NCBI RefSeq assembly: GCF_002575655.3
Contig: NC_053040.3
Coordinates: 157,481,148-157,545,147 of the forward strand
Length of the DNA: 64,000 nt
DNA from: Aegilops tauschii subsp. strangulata
Taxonomy: Eukaryota; Streptophyta; Magnoliopsida; Poales; Poaceae
Direction of reading: 5' to 3'
The translations under genes were made by a program, and so were the position numbers. How positions within the stretch are numbered: position 1 is the stretch's first letter; every line of letters begins with the position of its first letter. Positions 12,701 through 24,419 of this stretch are shown piece after piece. The notes beneath the pieces are model-generated. The model had not been told where the DNA came from and did no database searches. It worked only from the letters and a program-made list of their open reading frames with translations.

Positions 12701-14825
12701 TTGTGTTATTCATTACATCGAACATAAAAAGTTCTCTTATGAACAACCTTCTTGCAAGATACCTTATGCAATGGGCTAGAGTTTGTAAAACTCTAAATGA
12801 ATTATGAAAATAAATACAGACGGCAATACACCGATGGAAGGTATAGTAACATTTACTATGTTCCCTGTGTATACCTTAACCTCATTCTGGCTAGTCTTTT
12901 TAGGTCATAGTAGCTCTTACATTGATTCGTAACAGAATGCAATCGAGCGGGTATCTTTGCAATTAACTCACAATACCCAAGAATTAGTGATTAACATGTT
13001 TAACCATAATTTCCAAGAACTATATCTTTGACTAGCCTACTATACATCAAAAACTTGTATGACATTCATACATGAGCTGGATATTCCAGTCATCTTTCTT
13101 TCTGCCTTTATACTTCTAACAGTTTAACTTTTAGTATTTCTCCTACTCGCAAAAGAAGCACCCAACTTAAGAGTGGCGTTAGCCCCGGACTTCCTAGGCG
13201 TGTAAGTCATACTAACACCCTTTGGACACTTCCTTTCTCTTTAAGTTGTTGTTTTATTCACCTTTCATTATATGACAGGCGTTCTTCTGGATCCCATTCC
13301 CAACAGTCAAATGCATAGTAAACACTTTTACTAATACTTGCAAACAAACATTGCTTTGTTTGTATCTGAAAATAATTTTCAGTTCCATGAATATCATATA
13401 ACTATCCCAACTTTCGAAGTTTGGGTTTCATGGAAGCAAACATATTCCACTTGACCGTAACAGAATTCTAGCTTTTGGATCGAAGGACGAGAGTCACATG
13501 ATCCATAGCATTAGCGGGAGGATACAGAAAGCATGCGATAGGACAAAGTCCTTCTTGGCACTTTTGAGGACAATCCTCACATTACGTTACCAATCGTAAA
13601 GTTTTAACCAGATATTTAACAGCTATTAAATTTTAAGAGGGAAGGCGGAAACGTGAACCATTATTCTACAACTATTTTGCAAGAAACACTTAGACAGTGT
13701 TCGTAATTAATTGCACTGACAATTAAAAATGTTAATTCAATAGTGCGCTCCCACAAATCAATATCTCTCATAATTGATTTAGAGTGATTCAAGATCCATA
13801 TTTTTATTCGATGCCATTGACGGGTTCAGCACTGATGACACGAATTTCAATCGGTAGGCCAACTTGCCGATCACATCTCTATGTGATTCTTGTTCATCTT
13901 TCGATGGGCGTGTTCCGAGCTCAGGACTCTCCTGCCTGAACGTCAAAGACAACCAAGTGATCTTGCTGCGAGGTCTGACCTCACCCGCCTCATTCCTCTC
14001 GATTCGTTCGTGCTCATGTGTACATGGCGCACCCCGAAAAGATACGAATTTCAGATGGTGCTACACTTGGGTGAACACTAACTACTTTGATATTCGAAGT
14101 GAGAGATCACCCTAATAAAAAGCGACTACTGCGCAATCAAGAAGGGTGCATCATAAGGGATAAACATCTTAGGCAATTCATAATAGCATGATATGGTATA
14201 GCCCTTTCTGACGGAGAAGTCTTTCATTTCTTCGTCTTCAGCATTCGCGTCGGTGTTCACCTTCGCGAAGATTGCCACCACCTTGTCGATGCACCAGATA
14301 ATATTGCTATCTCCGTAGCGTATAAAATTAATGCATTACTTAAGGTTGACACGCATGTCATTAAAGTGCACTCATATGGCTCTAGCCATCATGCCGAATC
14401 ATGACTCGCGGGTCATGTTAATCAATTTTACATCATATAGTCATTTCATACATAATCAAATTATTATGAGCACTGCTATACCACATCACATGCACATGCA
14501 AAACCCTCCTGCAAAACCAAGTTAGACGTCTCTAATCGGTTCATGCAAAAACTTGTTTTACGTGGCTTCTAAGGTTTCGAAACAAATCGAAGCTACCAAC
14601 GTCCATCATCAAGTATGATAATTCAAGTGCTAGATTAACTTATCGGGGTGTATGAAACACGACATAATAAAATCTCGAGCCCCACACTGAACTTCGTCAT
14701 ACGCATGACCCCCGTGCAGATCATATCTGCATTGCCCTTTAGTTTGCGAAACATCCATCTTTCTTAGACTAAAGTGGAACCCAAAGAACTGTTAGCACTT
14801 CGTTAATCTGTCAATCAGCATGCTC
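9791..14825 (-). mobile_element. Copia internal region, no recognisable gag/pol
   Basis: This is five kilobases of stop-rich AT-rich DNA. I looked on the minus strand for the YVDD reverse transcriptase box, GAG-pre-integrase zinc motif and RNase H motifs and did not find convincing copies. Related phrases recur at about 12460-12620 and 12640-12800 (a diverged tandem duplication including TTCATAACATACATC and CAATGGGCTAGAG). The region is best described as degenerate or LARD-like internal sequence. Confidence 0.55.
12455..12800. repeat. Diverged internal tandem duplication in copia interior
   Basis: Two adjacent stretches (about 12460-12622 and 12640-12800) share TTACCATCAATATTCATAAC-like starts, TATGGCCC, TTATGAA and CAATGGGCTAGAG in the same order. 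They have diverged at many positions. Confidence 0.6.
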
Positions 14826-14830
14826 AGGAG
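14826..14830. repeat. Gypsy target-site duplication, left (AGGAG)
   Basis: AGGAG is repeated exactly at 28158-28162 after the 3' LTR. Confidence 0.92.
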
Positions 14831-17800
14831 TGTAACACCCTGAGAATCATGCTACAGTAACCCCCTGTGATTAAGCTAATCATGTTGCTAAACAGGGCTT
14901 GATCACATTTGAATCACCTTCCTTTCAAACTCCTAGCTCAAACTTCAAATATAATTAAAGTGAAAAATAAAAGTTTTCAAAAATTCAAACAAAAATGTTC
15001 AGTGGGTGCTAAATAATACACTGGTAATTATGGTGGAGAAAACACATTTTTATAAAATGTCTAATACTTTTAAATGAAATAAAACAGAAAAGGGAATAAG
15101 CAAATAAAGAGAAAACAGAAAACAGAACCCACGCAGAGAAAAAGAAAAAAAAAAGGGGGGAAAGGCCCGCTTCCCCCCCACTGCCCCCCCGGCCCAAACT
15201 GGGCCGCAGCCGCGCCCCCGGCCCAGCCCACCTCCTCCCTCGCCCCTTCCCTGTTCCCCCGACCGGGTCGGAACAGGGGCGCGCTGCCGCCCGACCCCCT
15301 CGCCGGCACCGACGCCGGAGGGGATAAGGTCGCCAGCTCCCCCGCCTCCTCGGGCCTCCCTCCCACTCACCCCGCTCTCCCTCTCGGCCCCCGCGCCTCC
15401 CTCTTCCCTCCCCCGGATCCGCGCCGCTCTCCTCTGCCCCACGCCCGACGCGCTCGCCGCCGTTCCCGTCGTTCACGCGGCCACCGTGCCCCACTCGCCA
15501 CCTCGCCGTGTCGTACGACGTCGCCGCCCTCGACTACACCCCCTCCGCCTCTCCGTCGAAGCTCGGAGCCACTACAACGACCTCTCCGAGCTCGCCTTCA
15601 TCTTCGGACGCCGGCGACCCCCTTCTTCCCCGGCAACGACCTGCTGCTACTAAGCCACCCACGGGCCTTTCTTGCGCCACGCGGTGAGCTCCTCTACCTC
15701 CTCCCCCACTCCGCTAGCTCGCCCACGCTCCCTAGCTTTTCCCCCACGCGCGCCCAAACGCTGCGCCGCGGAGCTCGCCGCCGGCGGGTCTCTGGTGACC
15801 AAATGGTCACGGGCTCAAGCCCGTTGCACTCCCCGCCGTTTGTAGATGCCCCCCAGCCCCTCCGCTTTCTCGTTAGCTCGCCGTAGATATGTTTCCGTCG
15901 GGCACCCGTAGCTCCTCGCCGCCGGCGAGTTCGTAGCGCTCGTCTCCGGCCGTTCCAGCCCCTCCGACCACCGCCGTTGGACGCGCGACGTCGAGCCGCA
16001 TCGAACGCGCCCAGCCACGCCCCCGGAGACCCCCTGTACGTGAAACCCGTACCCCTCCCGAGCCGCGCCGCCGTGCGTCTGGTCGCCGGCGTTGCTCCGG
16101 CGCCGGCCGCCGACGTGGCACACCTGGGGCCACCCCTTGGGTCACTGCCAGTGGCCCCCACGGGCCCCAGTTGACTGGGTTGACCCAGTCAACTGCTGAC
16201 TGGGCAGGCCCAGTCACTGACATGCGGGGCCCGCCGCAAAATTTAAAAAAAAAGAAAAGAAAAAGAAAATGTTTTATAAATAAAAATAATTAGTTTAAAT
16301 AATCTCTCACTGACAGGTGGGCCCATTAGTTAATTAACTAAAAGTTAATTAGTTTAATCCTCTGTTAACCCACTGTCTATGACAGGTGGGTCCCCCGTGT
16401 CAGTTTGACCAGTCAACCCGGACTGTTGACCGCTGACGTCACTCATACGTCATGCTGACGTCATATCCCTTTTTCTGTTAATTAAATAATTCCAGAAATT
16501 CAAATAAACTTTGAAAATTCATATCTTTTAAACCGTAACTCGGATGAAAATGTTTTCTATATGAAAGTTGCTCAGCACGACGAGACGAATCCGAATACGC
16601 AGTCCGTTCGTCCACCACACCTCCCTAACCTATCGAACTAGCAACTTTCCCCCTCCGGTCCGTTTGTCCGAAAACGTGAAACATCGGGAATACCTCCCGG
16701 ATGTTCCCCCCCTTCACCGGTACCACCTACTGTCGCGTTAGGACACCCCTAGCACCGCTCACTGTCATGTCACGCATCGTCATGCTTATGGTTGCATTGT
16801 ATTTACTGTTTCTTCCCCCTCTTCTCTCCGGTAGACTACGAGACCGACACTGCTGCTGCCCAGTTCGACTACGGAGTCGACGACCCCTCCTACTTGCCAG
16901 AGCAACCAGGCAAGCCCCCCCCCCCTTGATCACCAGATATCGCCTACTCTCCTCTATACTGCTTGCATTAGAGTAGTGTAGCATGTTACTGCTTTTCGAT
17001 ATCCTATTCTGATGCATAGCCTATCCTTGCTACTACTGTTGATACCTTTACCTGCAATCCTACATGCTTAGTATAGGATGCTAGATTTCCATCAGTGGCC
17101 CTACATTCTTGTCCGTCTGCTGTGCTACACTATCGGGCCGTGATCACCTGGGCGGTGATCGCGGGTATATACTTATATACTATATACATGACACATGTGA
17201 TGACTAAAGTCGGGTCGGCTCGTAGGAGTACCCGCAAGTGGATCTTTGTGGCGGAGAGACAGGGCAGGTTGAGACCGCCTAGGTAAGAGGTGGGCCTGGC
17301 CCTGGTCGGCGTTCGCGGATACTTAACACGCTTAACGAGATCTTGGTATTTGATCTGAGTCTGGCCATTTGGTCTATACGCACTAGCCATCTACGCGGGA
17401 GTAGTTATGGGTATCCCGGCGTCGTGGTATCAGCCGAAGCCTTCGTGACGTCAGCGACTGAGTGGCGCGCGCCGTGTTGGACCGCTTTGACGTAACCGCC
17501 GTGATCGTGTGGGTTGCTAGGTCTGCTCGCGGCCGCGTTCGCAACGTGCAGGTGTGCATAGGGCGATGGGCCCAGACCCCTGCGCGCTTAGGATTAGACC
17601 GGCGTGCTGACCGCTCTGTTGTGCTTAGGTGGGGCTGCGACGCGTTGATCTTACGAGGCCGGGCATGACCCAGAAAAGTGTGTCCGGCCAATTGGGATCG
17701 AGCGTGTTGGGTTATGTGGTGCACCCCTGCAGGGAAGTTTATCTATTCGAATAGCCGTGTCCCTCGGTAAAAGGACGACCCGGAGTTGTACCTTGAGCTT

Positions 17801-18574
17801 ATGACAACTAGAACTGGATACTGAATAAAATACACCCTTCCAAGTGCCAGATACAACCCGGTGATCGCTCTCTAACAGGGCGACGAGGAGGGGATTGCCG
17901 GGTAGGATTATGCTATGCGATGCTACTTGGAGGACTTCACTCTATTCTCTTCTATATGCTGCAAGATGGAGATGACCAGAAGCGTAGTCTTCGACAGGAC
18001 TAGCTATCCCCCTTTTAATTCTGGCATTCTGCAGTTCAGTCCACTGATATGCCCCTTTACACATATACCCATGCATATGTAGTGTAGCTCCTTGCTTGCG
18101 AGTACTTTGGATGAGTACTCACGGTTGCTTCTCTCCCTCTTTTTCCCCCTTTCCTTTCTATCTGGTTGTCGCAACCAGATGTTGGAGCCCAGGAGCCAGA
18201 CGCCACCGTCGACGACGACTCCCACGGCACTGGAGGTGCCTACTACTACGTGCAGGCCGCTGACGACGACCAGGAGTAGTTAGGAGGTCCCAGGCAGGAG
18301 GCCTTGCCTCTTCGATCGTTGCTACTTTTGTGCTAGCCTTCTTAAGGCAAAACTTATTTAACTTATGTCTGTACTCAGATATTGTTGCTTCCGCTGACTC
18401 GTCTGTGATCGAGCACTTGTATTCGAGCCCTCGAGGCCCCTGGCTTGTATTATGATGCTTGTATGACTTATTTATGTTTTAGAGTTGTGTTGTGATATCT
18501 TCCCGTGAGTCCCTGATCTTGGTCGTACACATTTGCGTGCATGATTAGTGTACGGTCAAATCGGGGGCGTCACA
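14831..18574 (+). repeat. Gypsy 5' LTR
   Basis: This LTR of 3744 bp starts TGTAACACCC and ends CGTCACA. It has a GC-rich segment (about 15170-16170) that creates long spurious frames on both strands. The half from about 16530 to the end is clearly related to the LTR of the separate element at 43653-55824 (45577-47638), while the first half is not obviously alignable. Confidence 0.95.
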
Positions 18575-18577
18575 AGT

Positions 18578-18589
18578 TGGTATCAGAGC
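18578..18589 (+). promoter_or_regulatory. Primer binding site (tRNA-Met type)
   Basis: TGGTATCAGAGC, three bases after the 5' LTR, is the classic plant initiator tRNA-Met complementary site used to prime minus-strand DNA synthesis. Confidence 0.92.
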
Positions 18590-18909
18590 CGACTACCTGT
18601 AGGAATCCCCCTTTCCACACTCCTTGGCCGAAGTCGAGTCTAGACATTACAAAACTTTTACTAACATGGCTGTGTGTCTTACGGGCCCACGTCGCCATTG
18701 GGTGGTACTAGGATCTTTTACTCCTCGACCTTTACTCTGGGACTCTGAACTCTCTTCTACTCGGGTTAAACGAATTTACTAACTCTAACACTAGGATCCC
18801 GTGACCGCGTTCACCCCAAAGATGGATAAGCCATAGTTGTTTCTTAGAATAGTATTTTGAACAATTCACACACTGTCATTTGACTCCTTTGAAACGTCTT
18901 TGCTTTCAG

Positions 18910-19668
18910 ATGGAACCCACGAGGCAGGTTGTTCGCCACACGATGGCCATTGGTGCCTCGGGATCACCTGCGGTGCTAGCTGAGATGATGACCTATCTGG
19001 GTTATCGCTGGCACCCTGAGTACACCGTCTACGAGGAGTACCAGGACTTTAACCAGGAGCAGTACCGTGCCATCGTCCACCTCTACTCTCGGGAGTACGA
19101 CTCCACTACTGTGCTACACACCGCACATGGTGTTCGTGTGACCATCGATATGACTGTCCACGATGCATCCTATGCTGCTCTGACACGTCTTCGTGGAGAG
19201 TATCGGGAGTTGGACACCTCCCCTTTCAGGCACATTGCTATCGCCTCTGATGTTGGTGCGGAGGGATACTATACTGCTGCCTACTCCACTGTCACCCGGG
19301 AGCCCTTCTACCATCAGCACCTGGTTCTGCATGCTGATGGGCTGGATCGAGCTAACCGAGCTCTTCGCCACGAGATGTACACCACCCGTCAGCACCTTTA
19401 CCGTGCTCTGACGCTACTGCACCCCTTTGTCCGGTCTGGACAGGTACCGCGTACTGCGATCTACCCAGCCAGGACCGTGATGCCCCACGGTGTTGGTTGG
19501 CCAGAGGTGGGAGGCTACTCTCCCGCACTTGGTCCTCTTCTGCCACCTGAGCGTCGAGCTCTACACTTGAGTATCCGCGGCCCCCAGTCTGCTGACGTCG
19601 AGGGCTATCCGTTGCCTCACTACCAGCTGTCGGGCTACGATTACCTCCACAGTACCTCTTGGGACTGA
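18910..19668 (+). CDS. Additional gypsy ORF1, unknown function
   Basis: An intact frame of 252 codons lies between the primer site and gag. The ATG at 18910 (MEPTRQVVRH) directly follows a splice-acceptor-like TTTGCTTTCAG. An earlier in-frame ATG exists at 18880. The protein has no zinc knuckle, protease or membrane segment that I can see. It is rich in Tyr, His and Arg, with phrases such as MMTYLGYRWHPEYTVYEEY and YYTAAYSTVTREPF. It ends 237 bases before the gag ATG and is in a different frame. Intactness in a young element suggests it was recently under selection. It resembles no canonical gag domain; it could be an accessory protein or a diverged capsid-like protein. Confidence 0.65.
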   Translation: MEPTRQVVRHTMAIGASGSPAVLAEMMTYLGYRWHPEYTVYEEYQDFNQEQYRAIVHLYSREYDSTTVLHTAHGVRVTIDMTVHDASYAALTRLRGEYRELDTSPFRHIAIASDVGAEGYYTAAYSTVTREPFYHQHLVLHADGLDRANRALRHEMYTTRQHLYRALTLLHPFVRSGQVPRTAIYPARTVMPHGVGWPEVGGYSPALGPLLPPERRALHLSIRGPQSADVEGYPLPHYQLSGYDYLHSTSWD

Positions 19669-19905
19669 TGTAGGCTTGATTGTAGTATTAGTTGCAGTCG
19701 CCGCGAGCCTGTGTGCCGCCTATGATGTTTTAGTCTATGTACTGAACTCTGTGTACTGAACTCTATGCATGACCCCTTTTGTAAACTATGCCGACTACTA
19801 TGTAGTAGCTATCGTGCTCCTTTCATTATGCATGTTTCATCATGAATGATTCTTGTCATTGCAAATTTTCTAAATGCTGAACTACCCCTGTTATATATTA
19901 GCAGG

Positions 19906-22900
19906 ATGGTTAGACCAGGTGGTCGTGGTCGTGGTGGCGATGCCCCACCACCACCTGAGTACATGACTGGTATGATCCAACAGTTTGAACTGAACCGCCA
20001 ATTCATGGAAAATATGATGGCTCAGTTTCCTCGCCCCAATTTGAACCAACAGCCAGCTCAAGTGACTCTTCAAGATTTCATACGCCTCAACCCAACCATC
20101 TACCGCAGCTCAACTCAGCCTCTGGATGCTGATGACTGGCTCCGTGACATCACCTATGAGATGGAGTCTGCTGATGTAGCCCCTGCCAGCTATGTCACCT
20201 TTGCTTCCTTCTTCTTGAAGGGACCCGCAGCTCAATGGTGGGACAGCCACAGGCGTACTCTGCCAGCTGGAACAATCATCACATGGCCAGACTTCCAAGC
20301 TGCTTTCCGTGCCCGCTTCATTCCTCAGGGAGTCATGGACCGGAAGAAGCGTGAGTTCCGCAACCTCACCCAAGGCAACAAAACTGTCGAAGCTTATCAG
20401 CGGGAGTTTCTGGACTTGTCCCGCTATGCTGAAGAAGACATTGCAACTGATGCACGCAGACAGGAGAAGTTCCGTGATGGACTACAAGCTGACATCAAGC
20501 TCGCACTTCTAGTGCATGACTTCACCGATTTCGCCACCTTGGTGAATAAGGCCATCAATGTCGAGACTGGTCTGCAGGAATACCAGAGCTCTCAGAGGCG
20601 CAACCGTGACACGGGCTCATCTTCGGGCTCGCCCTCACAGAAGCGTAAGATATGGATCCCAAACAGCATGTATCGTCCAAATGCACCTGCTCCCAGGAAA
20701 TCTTATGCTGCACCGCGTCTGCCTCCTCCACCATCTAAGCAGTCAAAGCTACCAGCTCCCCCACCTGGGGCTCCTGTTCCCACTCCCGATAATGGTCTGT
20801 GCTTCAAGTGTGGTCAACCGGGTCACTTTGCCAGGAACTGCTATCAGAACCAGAATCAACTGGCCCTTCCAGCAGCTGGCCGTGGTAACAACCAGCCCCG
20901 CAACAACAATGCTAAGTCTTATGGTCGTGCTCATGCCAACCACGTTGATCTCAGCGAAGCTCATGACCAGCCTGCTACTGTGATGGGTACACTCCTCGTA
21001 AATTCAGTACCAGCATCCGTTTTATTTGATACAGGAGCATCCCATTCATTCATATCTGCAGAATTTGCATTCCTGCATGGCATTAATTACGAAGAGATAA
21101 ACACTCCGCTAGTGGTACACACCCCTGCGGGCCAATGTCAAACCACTATGGTTAGTCACGATGTTACTGTTGAAATTGAAGGACTAGAATTTCTTGTCTC
21201 TCCCATCGTACTGAAGTCCTGTAGCATTGATCTCATTCTGGGAATGAATTGGTTAAAAGCGCATACTGCTTCAATCGTTTGCACCACTAAGACCGTCCAT
21301 CTGCTACACCCTTCAGATGAGATAGTTACTTACCAAGCCCATCTGGTGCAAAATGCCGAGGCAAGGCTCTATGCATTGAATGCATTGAACGCTGCACCAC
21401 TCGAGGGCATTGAAAACATTCCCGTCGTGCGTGAATTCCTCGACGTCTTCCCTGAAGAACTTCCAGGGATTCCCCCTGCTAGAGCTGTCGAATTCATCAT
21501 CGACTTGAAACCAGGCACCACTCCTATAGCAAAGCGACCCTACAAAATGCCGCCGCATGAACTCCTTGAGCTTAAGGAGGAAATCGACAAGTCTCTTCGC
21601 AAAGGATTCATTCGCCCAAGTTGCTCTCCTTGGGGAGCACCTTCTCTCTTTGTCAAGAAGAAGGATGGGACAAACCGGTTAGTTCAAGACTACCGTCCTA
21701 TAAACCAAGCTACCATTCAGAATAAATACCCTCTTCCTCAGATCAATGATCTGTATGATCAACTGGCGGGTTCGTCAGTGTTCTCTAAGCTCGACTTGAG
21801 GTTGGGCTACCACCAGATCCGTGTTCGCGAAGAGGATATCCCAAAGACCGCCTTCGTGACTCGCTATGGTTCATACGAGTACACCGTCATGTCTTTCGGT
21901 TTAACCAATGCTCCAGCCACCTTCTCTCGTCTGATGAACTATATATTCATGGATTACCTCGACAAGTTCGTCGTGGTTTATCTGGATGATATCCTGGTAT
22001 TCTCCAAGAACGAAGAAGAACATGCTGAACATCTTCGTCTTGTGCTGGAAAAACTACGAGAACATCAACTATATGCCAAGTTCTCTAAATGTGAATTCTG
22101 GCTACCGGAAGTAACCTATCTTGGGCATGTCATCTCTAAGGATGGTATTGCCGTCAACCCTGAACGAGTTCAGGCTATTCTTGATTGGACTCCTCCCAAG
22201 AACGTTAAGCAAGTCAGAAGTTTTCTCGGTCTCGCCAGCTATTGCCGTCGATTCGTCGAGAACTTCTCTAAGATCGCCAGGCCTCTGACTAACCTGTTGC
22301 ATAAGGGTGTCAAGTTCCAATGGACAGACAAATGTCAGGAAAGTTTCCAGGCACTCAAAGACAAGTTGACTCCTGCCCCAGTTCTAGCTCCACCTGATAC
22401 TAAGAAGGACTTCGTCATCTACTGCGACGCTTCCCGTCAAGGATTAGGCTGTGTCCTAATGCAAGACCGCAGAGTGATTGCTTATGCCTCTCGACAATTG
22501 CGCCCTCACGAAGAGAACTACCCAGTTCACGACCTCGAACTTGCTGCAGTCATTCATGCGCTGAAGCAGTGGCGACATTACCTTCTCGGTAATCGTTGCG
22601 AGATCTTCACTGACCACCAAAGTCTGAAGTATCTGTTTACTCAGCCAGATCTGAACCTCCGCCAGCAGAGATGGATGGAGCTTGTTGCAGACTTTGACTT
22701 GGGTATTTCCTATACGCCAGGCAAGGCTAATGTAATGGCTGATGCCTTGAGCCGCAAGTCTTACTGCAACCACCTCCAGGTTCACAAAGTTCAGCCCTCG
22801 CTTGTTGAAGAATTTAGGAAGCTGAACCTCCATATTGTTCCTCCGGGTGCACTCGCTCCCCCTCCTAAGGAGTTTCGCAAGATGAACCTCCACGTTGTTG

Positions 22901-23913
22901 CCCAGGGTTCCCTCAATACCCTAGTTGCTAAACCAGATCTCGAGGACAGCATCAAAAGGCTACAGAAGTATGACTCTGAAGCCTACAAGATTAAGCGCTA
23001 CCTCGCAGAAGGAAAGCCCTCATTCTTCACCATTTCTGAAGATGGCACCCTATACTTCAAGGGCCGCCTAGTGGTGCCATGTGCAGAGAAAAACCTGGAT
23101 ATGACACAGGAAGTTATGAAAGAAGCTCATGATACGCCTCTGTGTATCCATCCTGGTAGTACAAAGATGTATCAAGACATCCGACAGAGATTCTGGTGGT
23201 CTAATATGAAGCAAGACATTGCTCGTTATGTTGCTGAGTGTGACGTTTGCCGTCGTATCAAAGCAGAACATCAAAGGCCTGCTGGAACTCTGCAACCTAT
23301 CTCTATTCCTGAATGGAAATGGGACCATGTTGAGATGGACTTCGTCACTGGATTTCCCAAATCACAGAAAGGTAATGATGCTATTCTTGTCGTCATTGAC
23401 CGGCTTTCCAAAGTTGCACATTTCCTGGCAGTCAAAGAAACAATCACTGCTAGCCAGTTGGCAACGCTCTATATGTCCAGGATTGTTTCACTCCACGGTA
23501 TTCCATTGGTTATCAGTTCAGACCGTGGTAGCTTATTCACTTCAAGATTCTGGGCAAGTTTCCAAGAAGCAATGGGAACTCATCTGTCATTCAGTACTGC
23601 GTTTCATCCTCAATCGCAAGGACAAGTTGAACGCGTCAACCAAGTTCTCGAAGACATGCTTCGAGCTTGCGTTATTTCCTTCGGCAAGAAATGGGAGGAA
23701 TCTCTCCCGTATGCCGAGTTCTCTTATAATAATAGCTATCAAGCTAGTCTGAAGATGGCCCCCTTCGAAGTGTTATATGGACGAAAGTGCCGAACCCCCC
23801 TGAACTGGTCAGAAACTGGGGAACGTCCACTCATCGGACCGGATATTATCCAAGATGCCGAAGAACAAGTCCGCATTATTCGCGAGAATCTCAAGACTGC
23901 TCAGTCACGTTAG
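19906..23913 (+). CDS. Gypsy gag-pol polyprotein (interrupted before chromodomain)
   Basis: I chose the ATG at 19906 ([12 protein letters not shown]), just after an acceptor-like TATATTAGCAG; the frame itself is open from 19846. It encodes 1335 residues. In order: gag capsid region with [10 protein letters not shown] and [14 protein letters not shown] (about 20210-20500), CCHC knuckle [14 protein letters not shown] (20800-20841), aspartic protease FDTGASHSF (about 21025), reverse transcriptase [10 protein letters not shown] (from 21979), RNase H with [10 protein letters not shown] (about 22420), integrase HHCC zinc finger (about 23150-23250) and a catalytic D, D(35)E set at codons 23338, 23521 and 23629. 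These copy RNA into DNA and integrate it. The frame stops at a TAG (23911-23913), ten codons before the next in-frame ATG, and the polyprotein signal continues beyond it. Confidence 0.95.
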   Translation: MVRPGGRGRGGDAPPPPEYMTGMIQQFELNRQFMENMMAQFPRPNLNQQPAQVTLQDFIRLNPTIYRSSTQPLDADDWLRDITYEMESADVAPASYVTFASFFLKGPAAQWWDSHRRTLPAGTIITWPDFQAAFRARFIPQGVMDRKKREFRNLTQGNKTVEAYQREFLDLSRYAEEDIATDARRQEKFRDGLQADIKLALLVHDFTDFATLVNKAINVETGLQEYQSSQRRNRDTGSSSGSPSQKRKIWIPNSMYRPNAPAPRKSYAAPRLPPPPSKQSKLPAPPPGAPVPTPDNGLCFKCGQPGHFARNCYQNQNQLALPAAGRGNNQPRNNNAKSYGRAHANHVDLSEAHDQPATVMGTLLVNSVPASVLFDTGASHSFISAEFAFLHGINYEEINTPLVVHTPAGQCQTTMVSHDVTVEIEGLEFLVSPIVLKSCSIDLILGMNWLKAHTASIVCTTKTVHLLHPSDEIVTYQAHLVQNAEARLYALNALNAAPLEGIENIPVVREFLDVFPEELPGIPPARAVEFIIDLKPGTTPIAKRPYKMPPHELLELKEEIDKSLRKGFIRPSCSPWGAPSLFVKKKDGTNRLVQDYRPINQATIQNKYPLPQINDLYDQLAGSSVFSKLDLRLGYHQIRVREEDIPKTAFVTRYGSYEYTVMSFGLTNAPATFSRLMNYIFMDYLDKFVVVYLDDILVFSKNEEEHAEHLRLVLEKLREHQLYAKFSKCEFWLPEVTYLGHVISKDGIAVNPERVQAILDWTPPKNVKQVRSFLGLASYCRRFVENFSKIARPLTNLLHKGVKFQWTDKCQESFQALKDKLTPAPVLAPPDTKKDFVIYCDASRQGLGCVLMQDRRVIAYASRQLRPHEENYPVHDLELAAVIHALKQWRHYLLGNRCEIFTDHQSLKYLFTQPDLNLRQQRWMELVADFDLGISYTPGKANVMADALSRKSYCNHLQVHKVQPSLVEEFRKLNLHIVPPGALAPPPKEFRKMNLHVVAQGSLNTLVAKPDLEDSIKRLQKYDSEAYKIKRYLAEGKPSFFTISEDGTLYFKGRLVVPCAEKNLDMTQEVMKEAHDTPLCIHPGSTKMYQDIRQRFWWSNMKQDIARYVAECDVCRRIKAEHQRPAGTLQPISIPEWKWDHVEMDFVTGFPKSQKGNDAILVVIDRLSKVAHFLAVKETITASQLATLYMSRIVSLHGIPLVISSDRGSLFTSRFWASFQEAMGTHLSFSTAFHPQSQGQVERVNQVLEDMLRACVISFGKKWEESLPYAEFSYNNSYQASLKMAPFEVLYGRKCRTPLNWSETGERPLIGPDIIQDAEEQVRIIRENLKTAQSR

Positions 23914-24384
23914 AAGAGTCAGTATGACCGTCATCATAAAGACATGGTCTATCAACCTGGCGAAAAGGCTTATCTTCGAGTCACACCTATGAAGGGTGCT
24001 CACCGCTTCGGGATCAAGGGCAAACTAGCTCCTCGCTATATTGGCCCATTCACTATTCTCGAAAGGCGTGGAAAAGTGGCATACCAACTGGAGCTACCGC
24101 CGAACCTTTCTCAGGTTCACGATGTGTTCCATGTGTCACAGCTCCGCCGTTGCTTCAAGGATCCAATCCGAGCTGTGGATCATGAAGTGCTCGAATTACA
24201 GCAAGACCTCTCCTATAAGGAGCATCCGGTCCGCATTCTTGACCAAGCTGAACGCCGCACACGTCAGAAGGCGATCAAGTTTCTCAAAGTCCAGTGGTCG
24301 CACCATTCTGAAGATGAGGCCACTTGGGAACGAGAGGATCGTCTGCGCGAAGAATACCCCGCACTGTTTCCTTCTACCTCCTAA
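23914..24384 (+). pseudogene. Gypsy pol C-terminal segment with chromodomain, separated by amber stop
   Basis: This is the same reading frame as gag-pol, directly after the TAG at 23911-23913, and it is open to TAA at 24382-24384. It holds the end of integrase (GPFTILERRGKVAYQLELP, HDVFHVSQLRR) and then a chromodomain-like tail (VQWSHHSEDEATWEREDRL). In chromoviruses such a domain targets integration to particular chromatin. With the stop, integrase would lack this tail unless readthrough occurs. Confidence 0.9.
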
Positions 24385-24419
24385 ATCTCGGGACGAGATT
24401 TCTTGTAGTGGAGGAGATT
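24383..24419 (+). promoter_or_regulatory. Pre-PPT hairpin and polypurine tract
   Basis: AAATCTCG-GGA-CGAGATTT forms a perfect 8-bp stem with a 3-nt loop at 24383-24401, followed by TTGTAG and the purine tract TGGAGGAGATT adjoining the 3' LTR. The same hairpin and tract occur at 51802-51838 in the second gypsy element. Confidence 0.85.

Noticed and set aside
9791..14825. Host gene fragments in the copia interior (for example 11563-11832)
   Set aside because: Short isolated frames without family signatures or splice structure; no paralogue to test them.
15009..16223. Long minus-strand frames in the GC-rich part of the gypsy 5' LTR (repeated at 24598-25810)
   Set aside because: They lie in LTR sequence, are Gly/Arg-rich as expected from composition, overlap in several frames and have no recognisable domain.
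22102..23328. Minus-strand frames across pol (for example 22456-22893)
   Set aside because: Shadows of the conserved plus-strand gag-pol frame.
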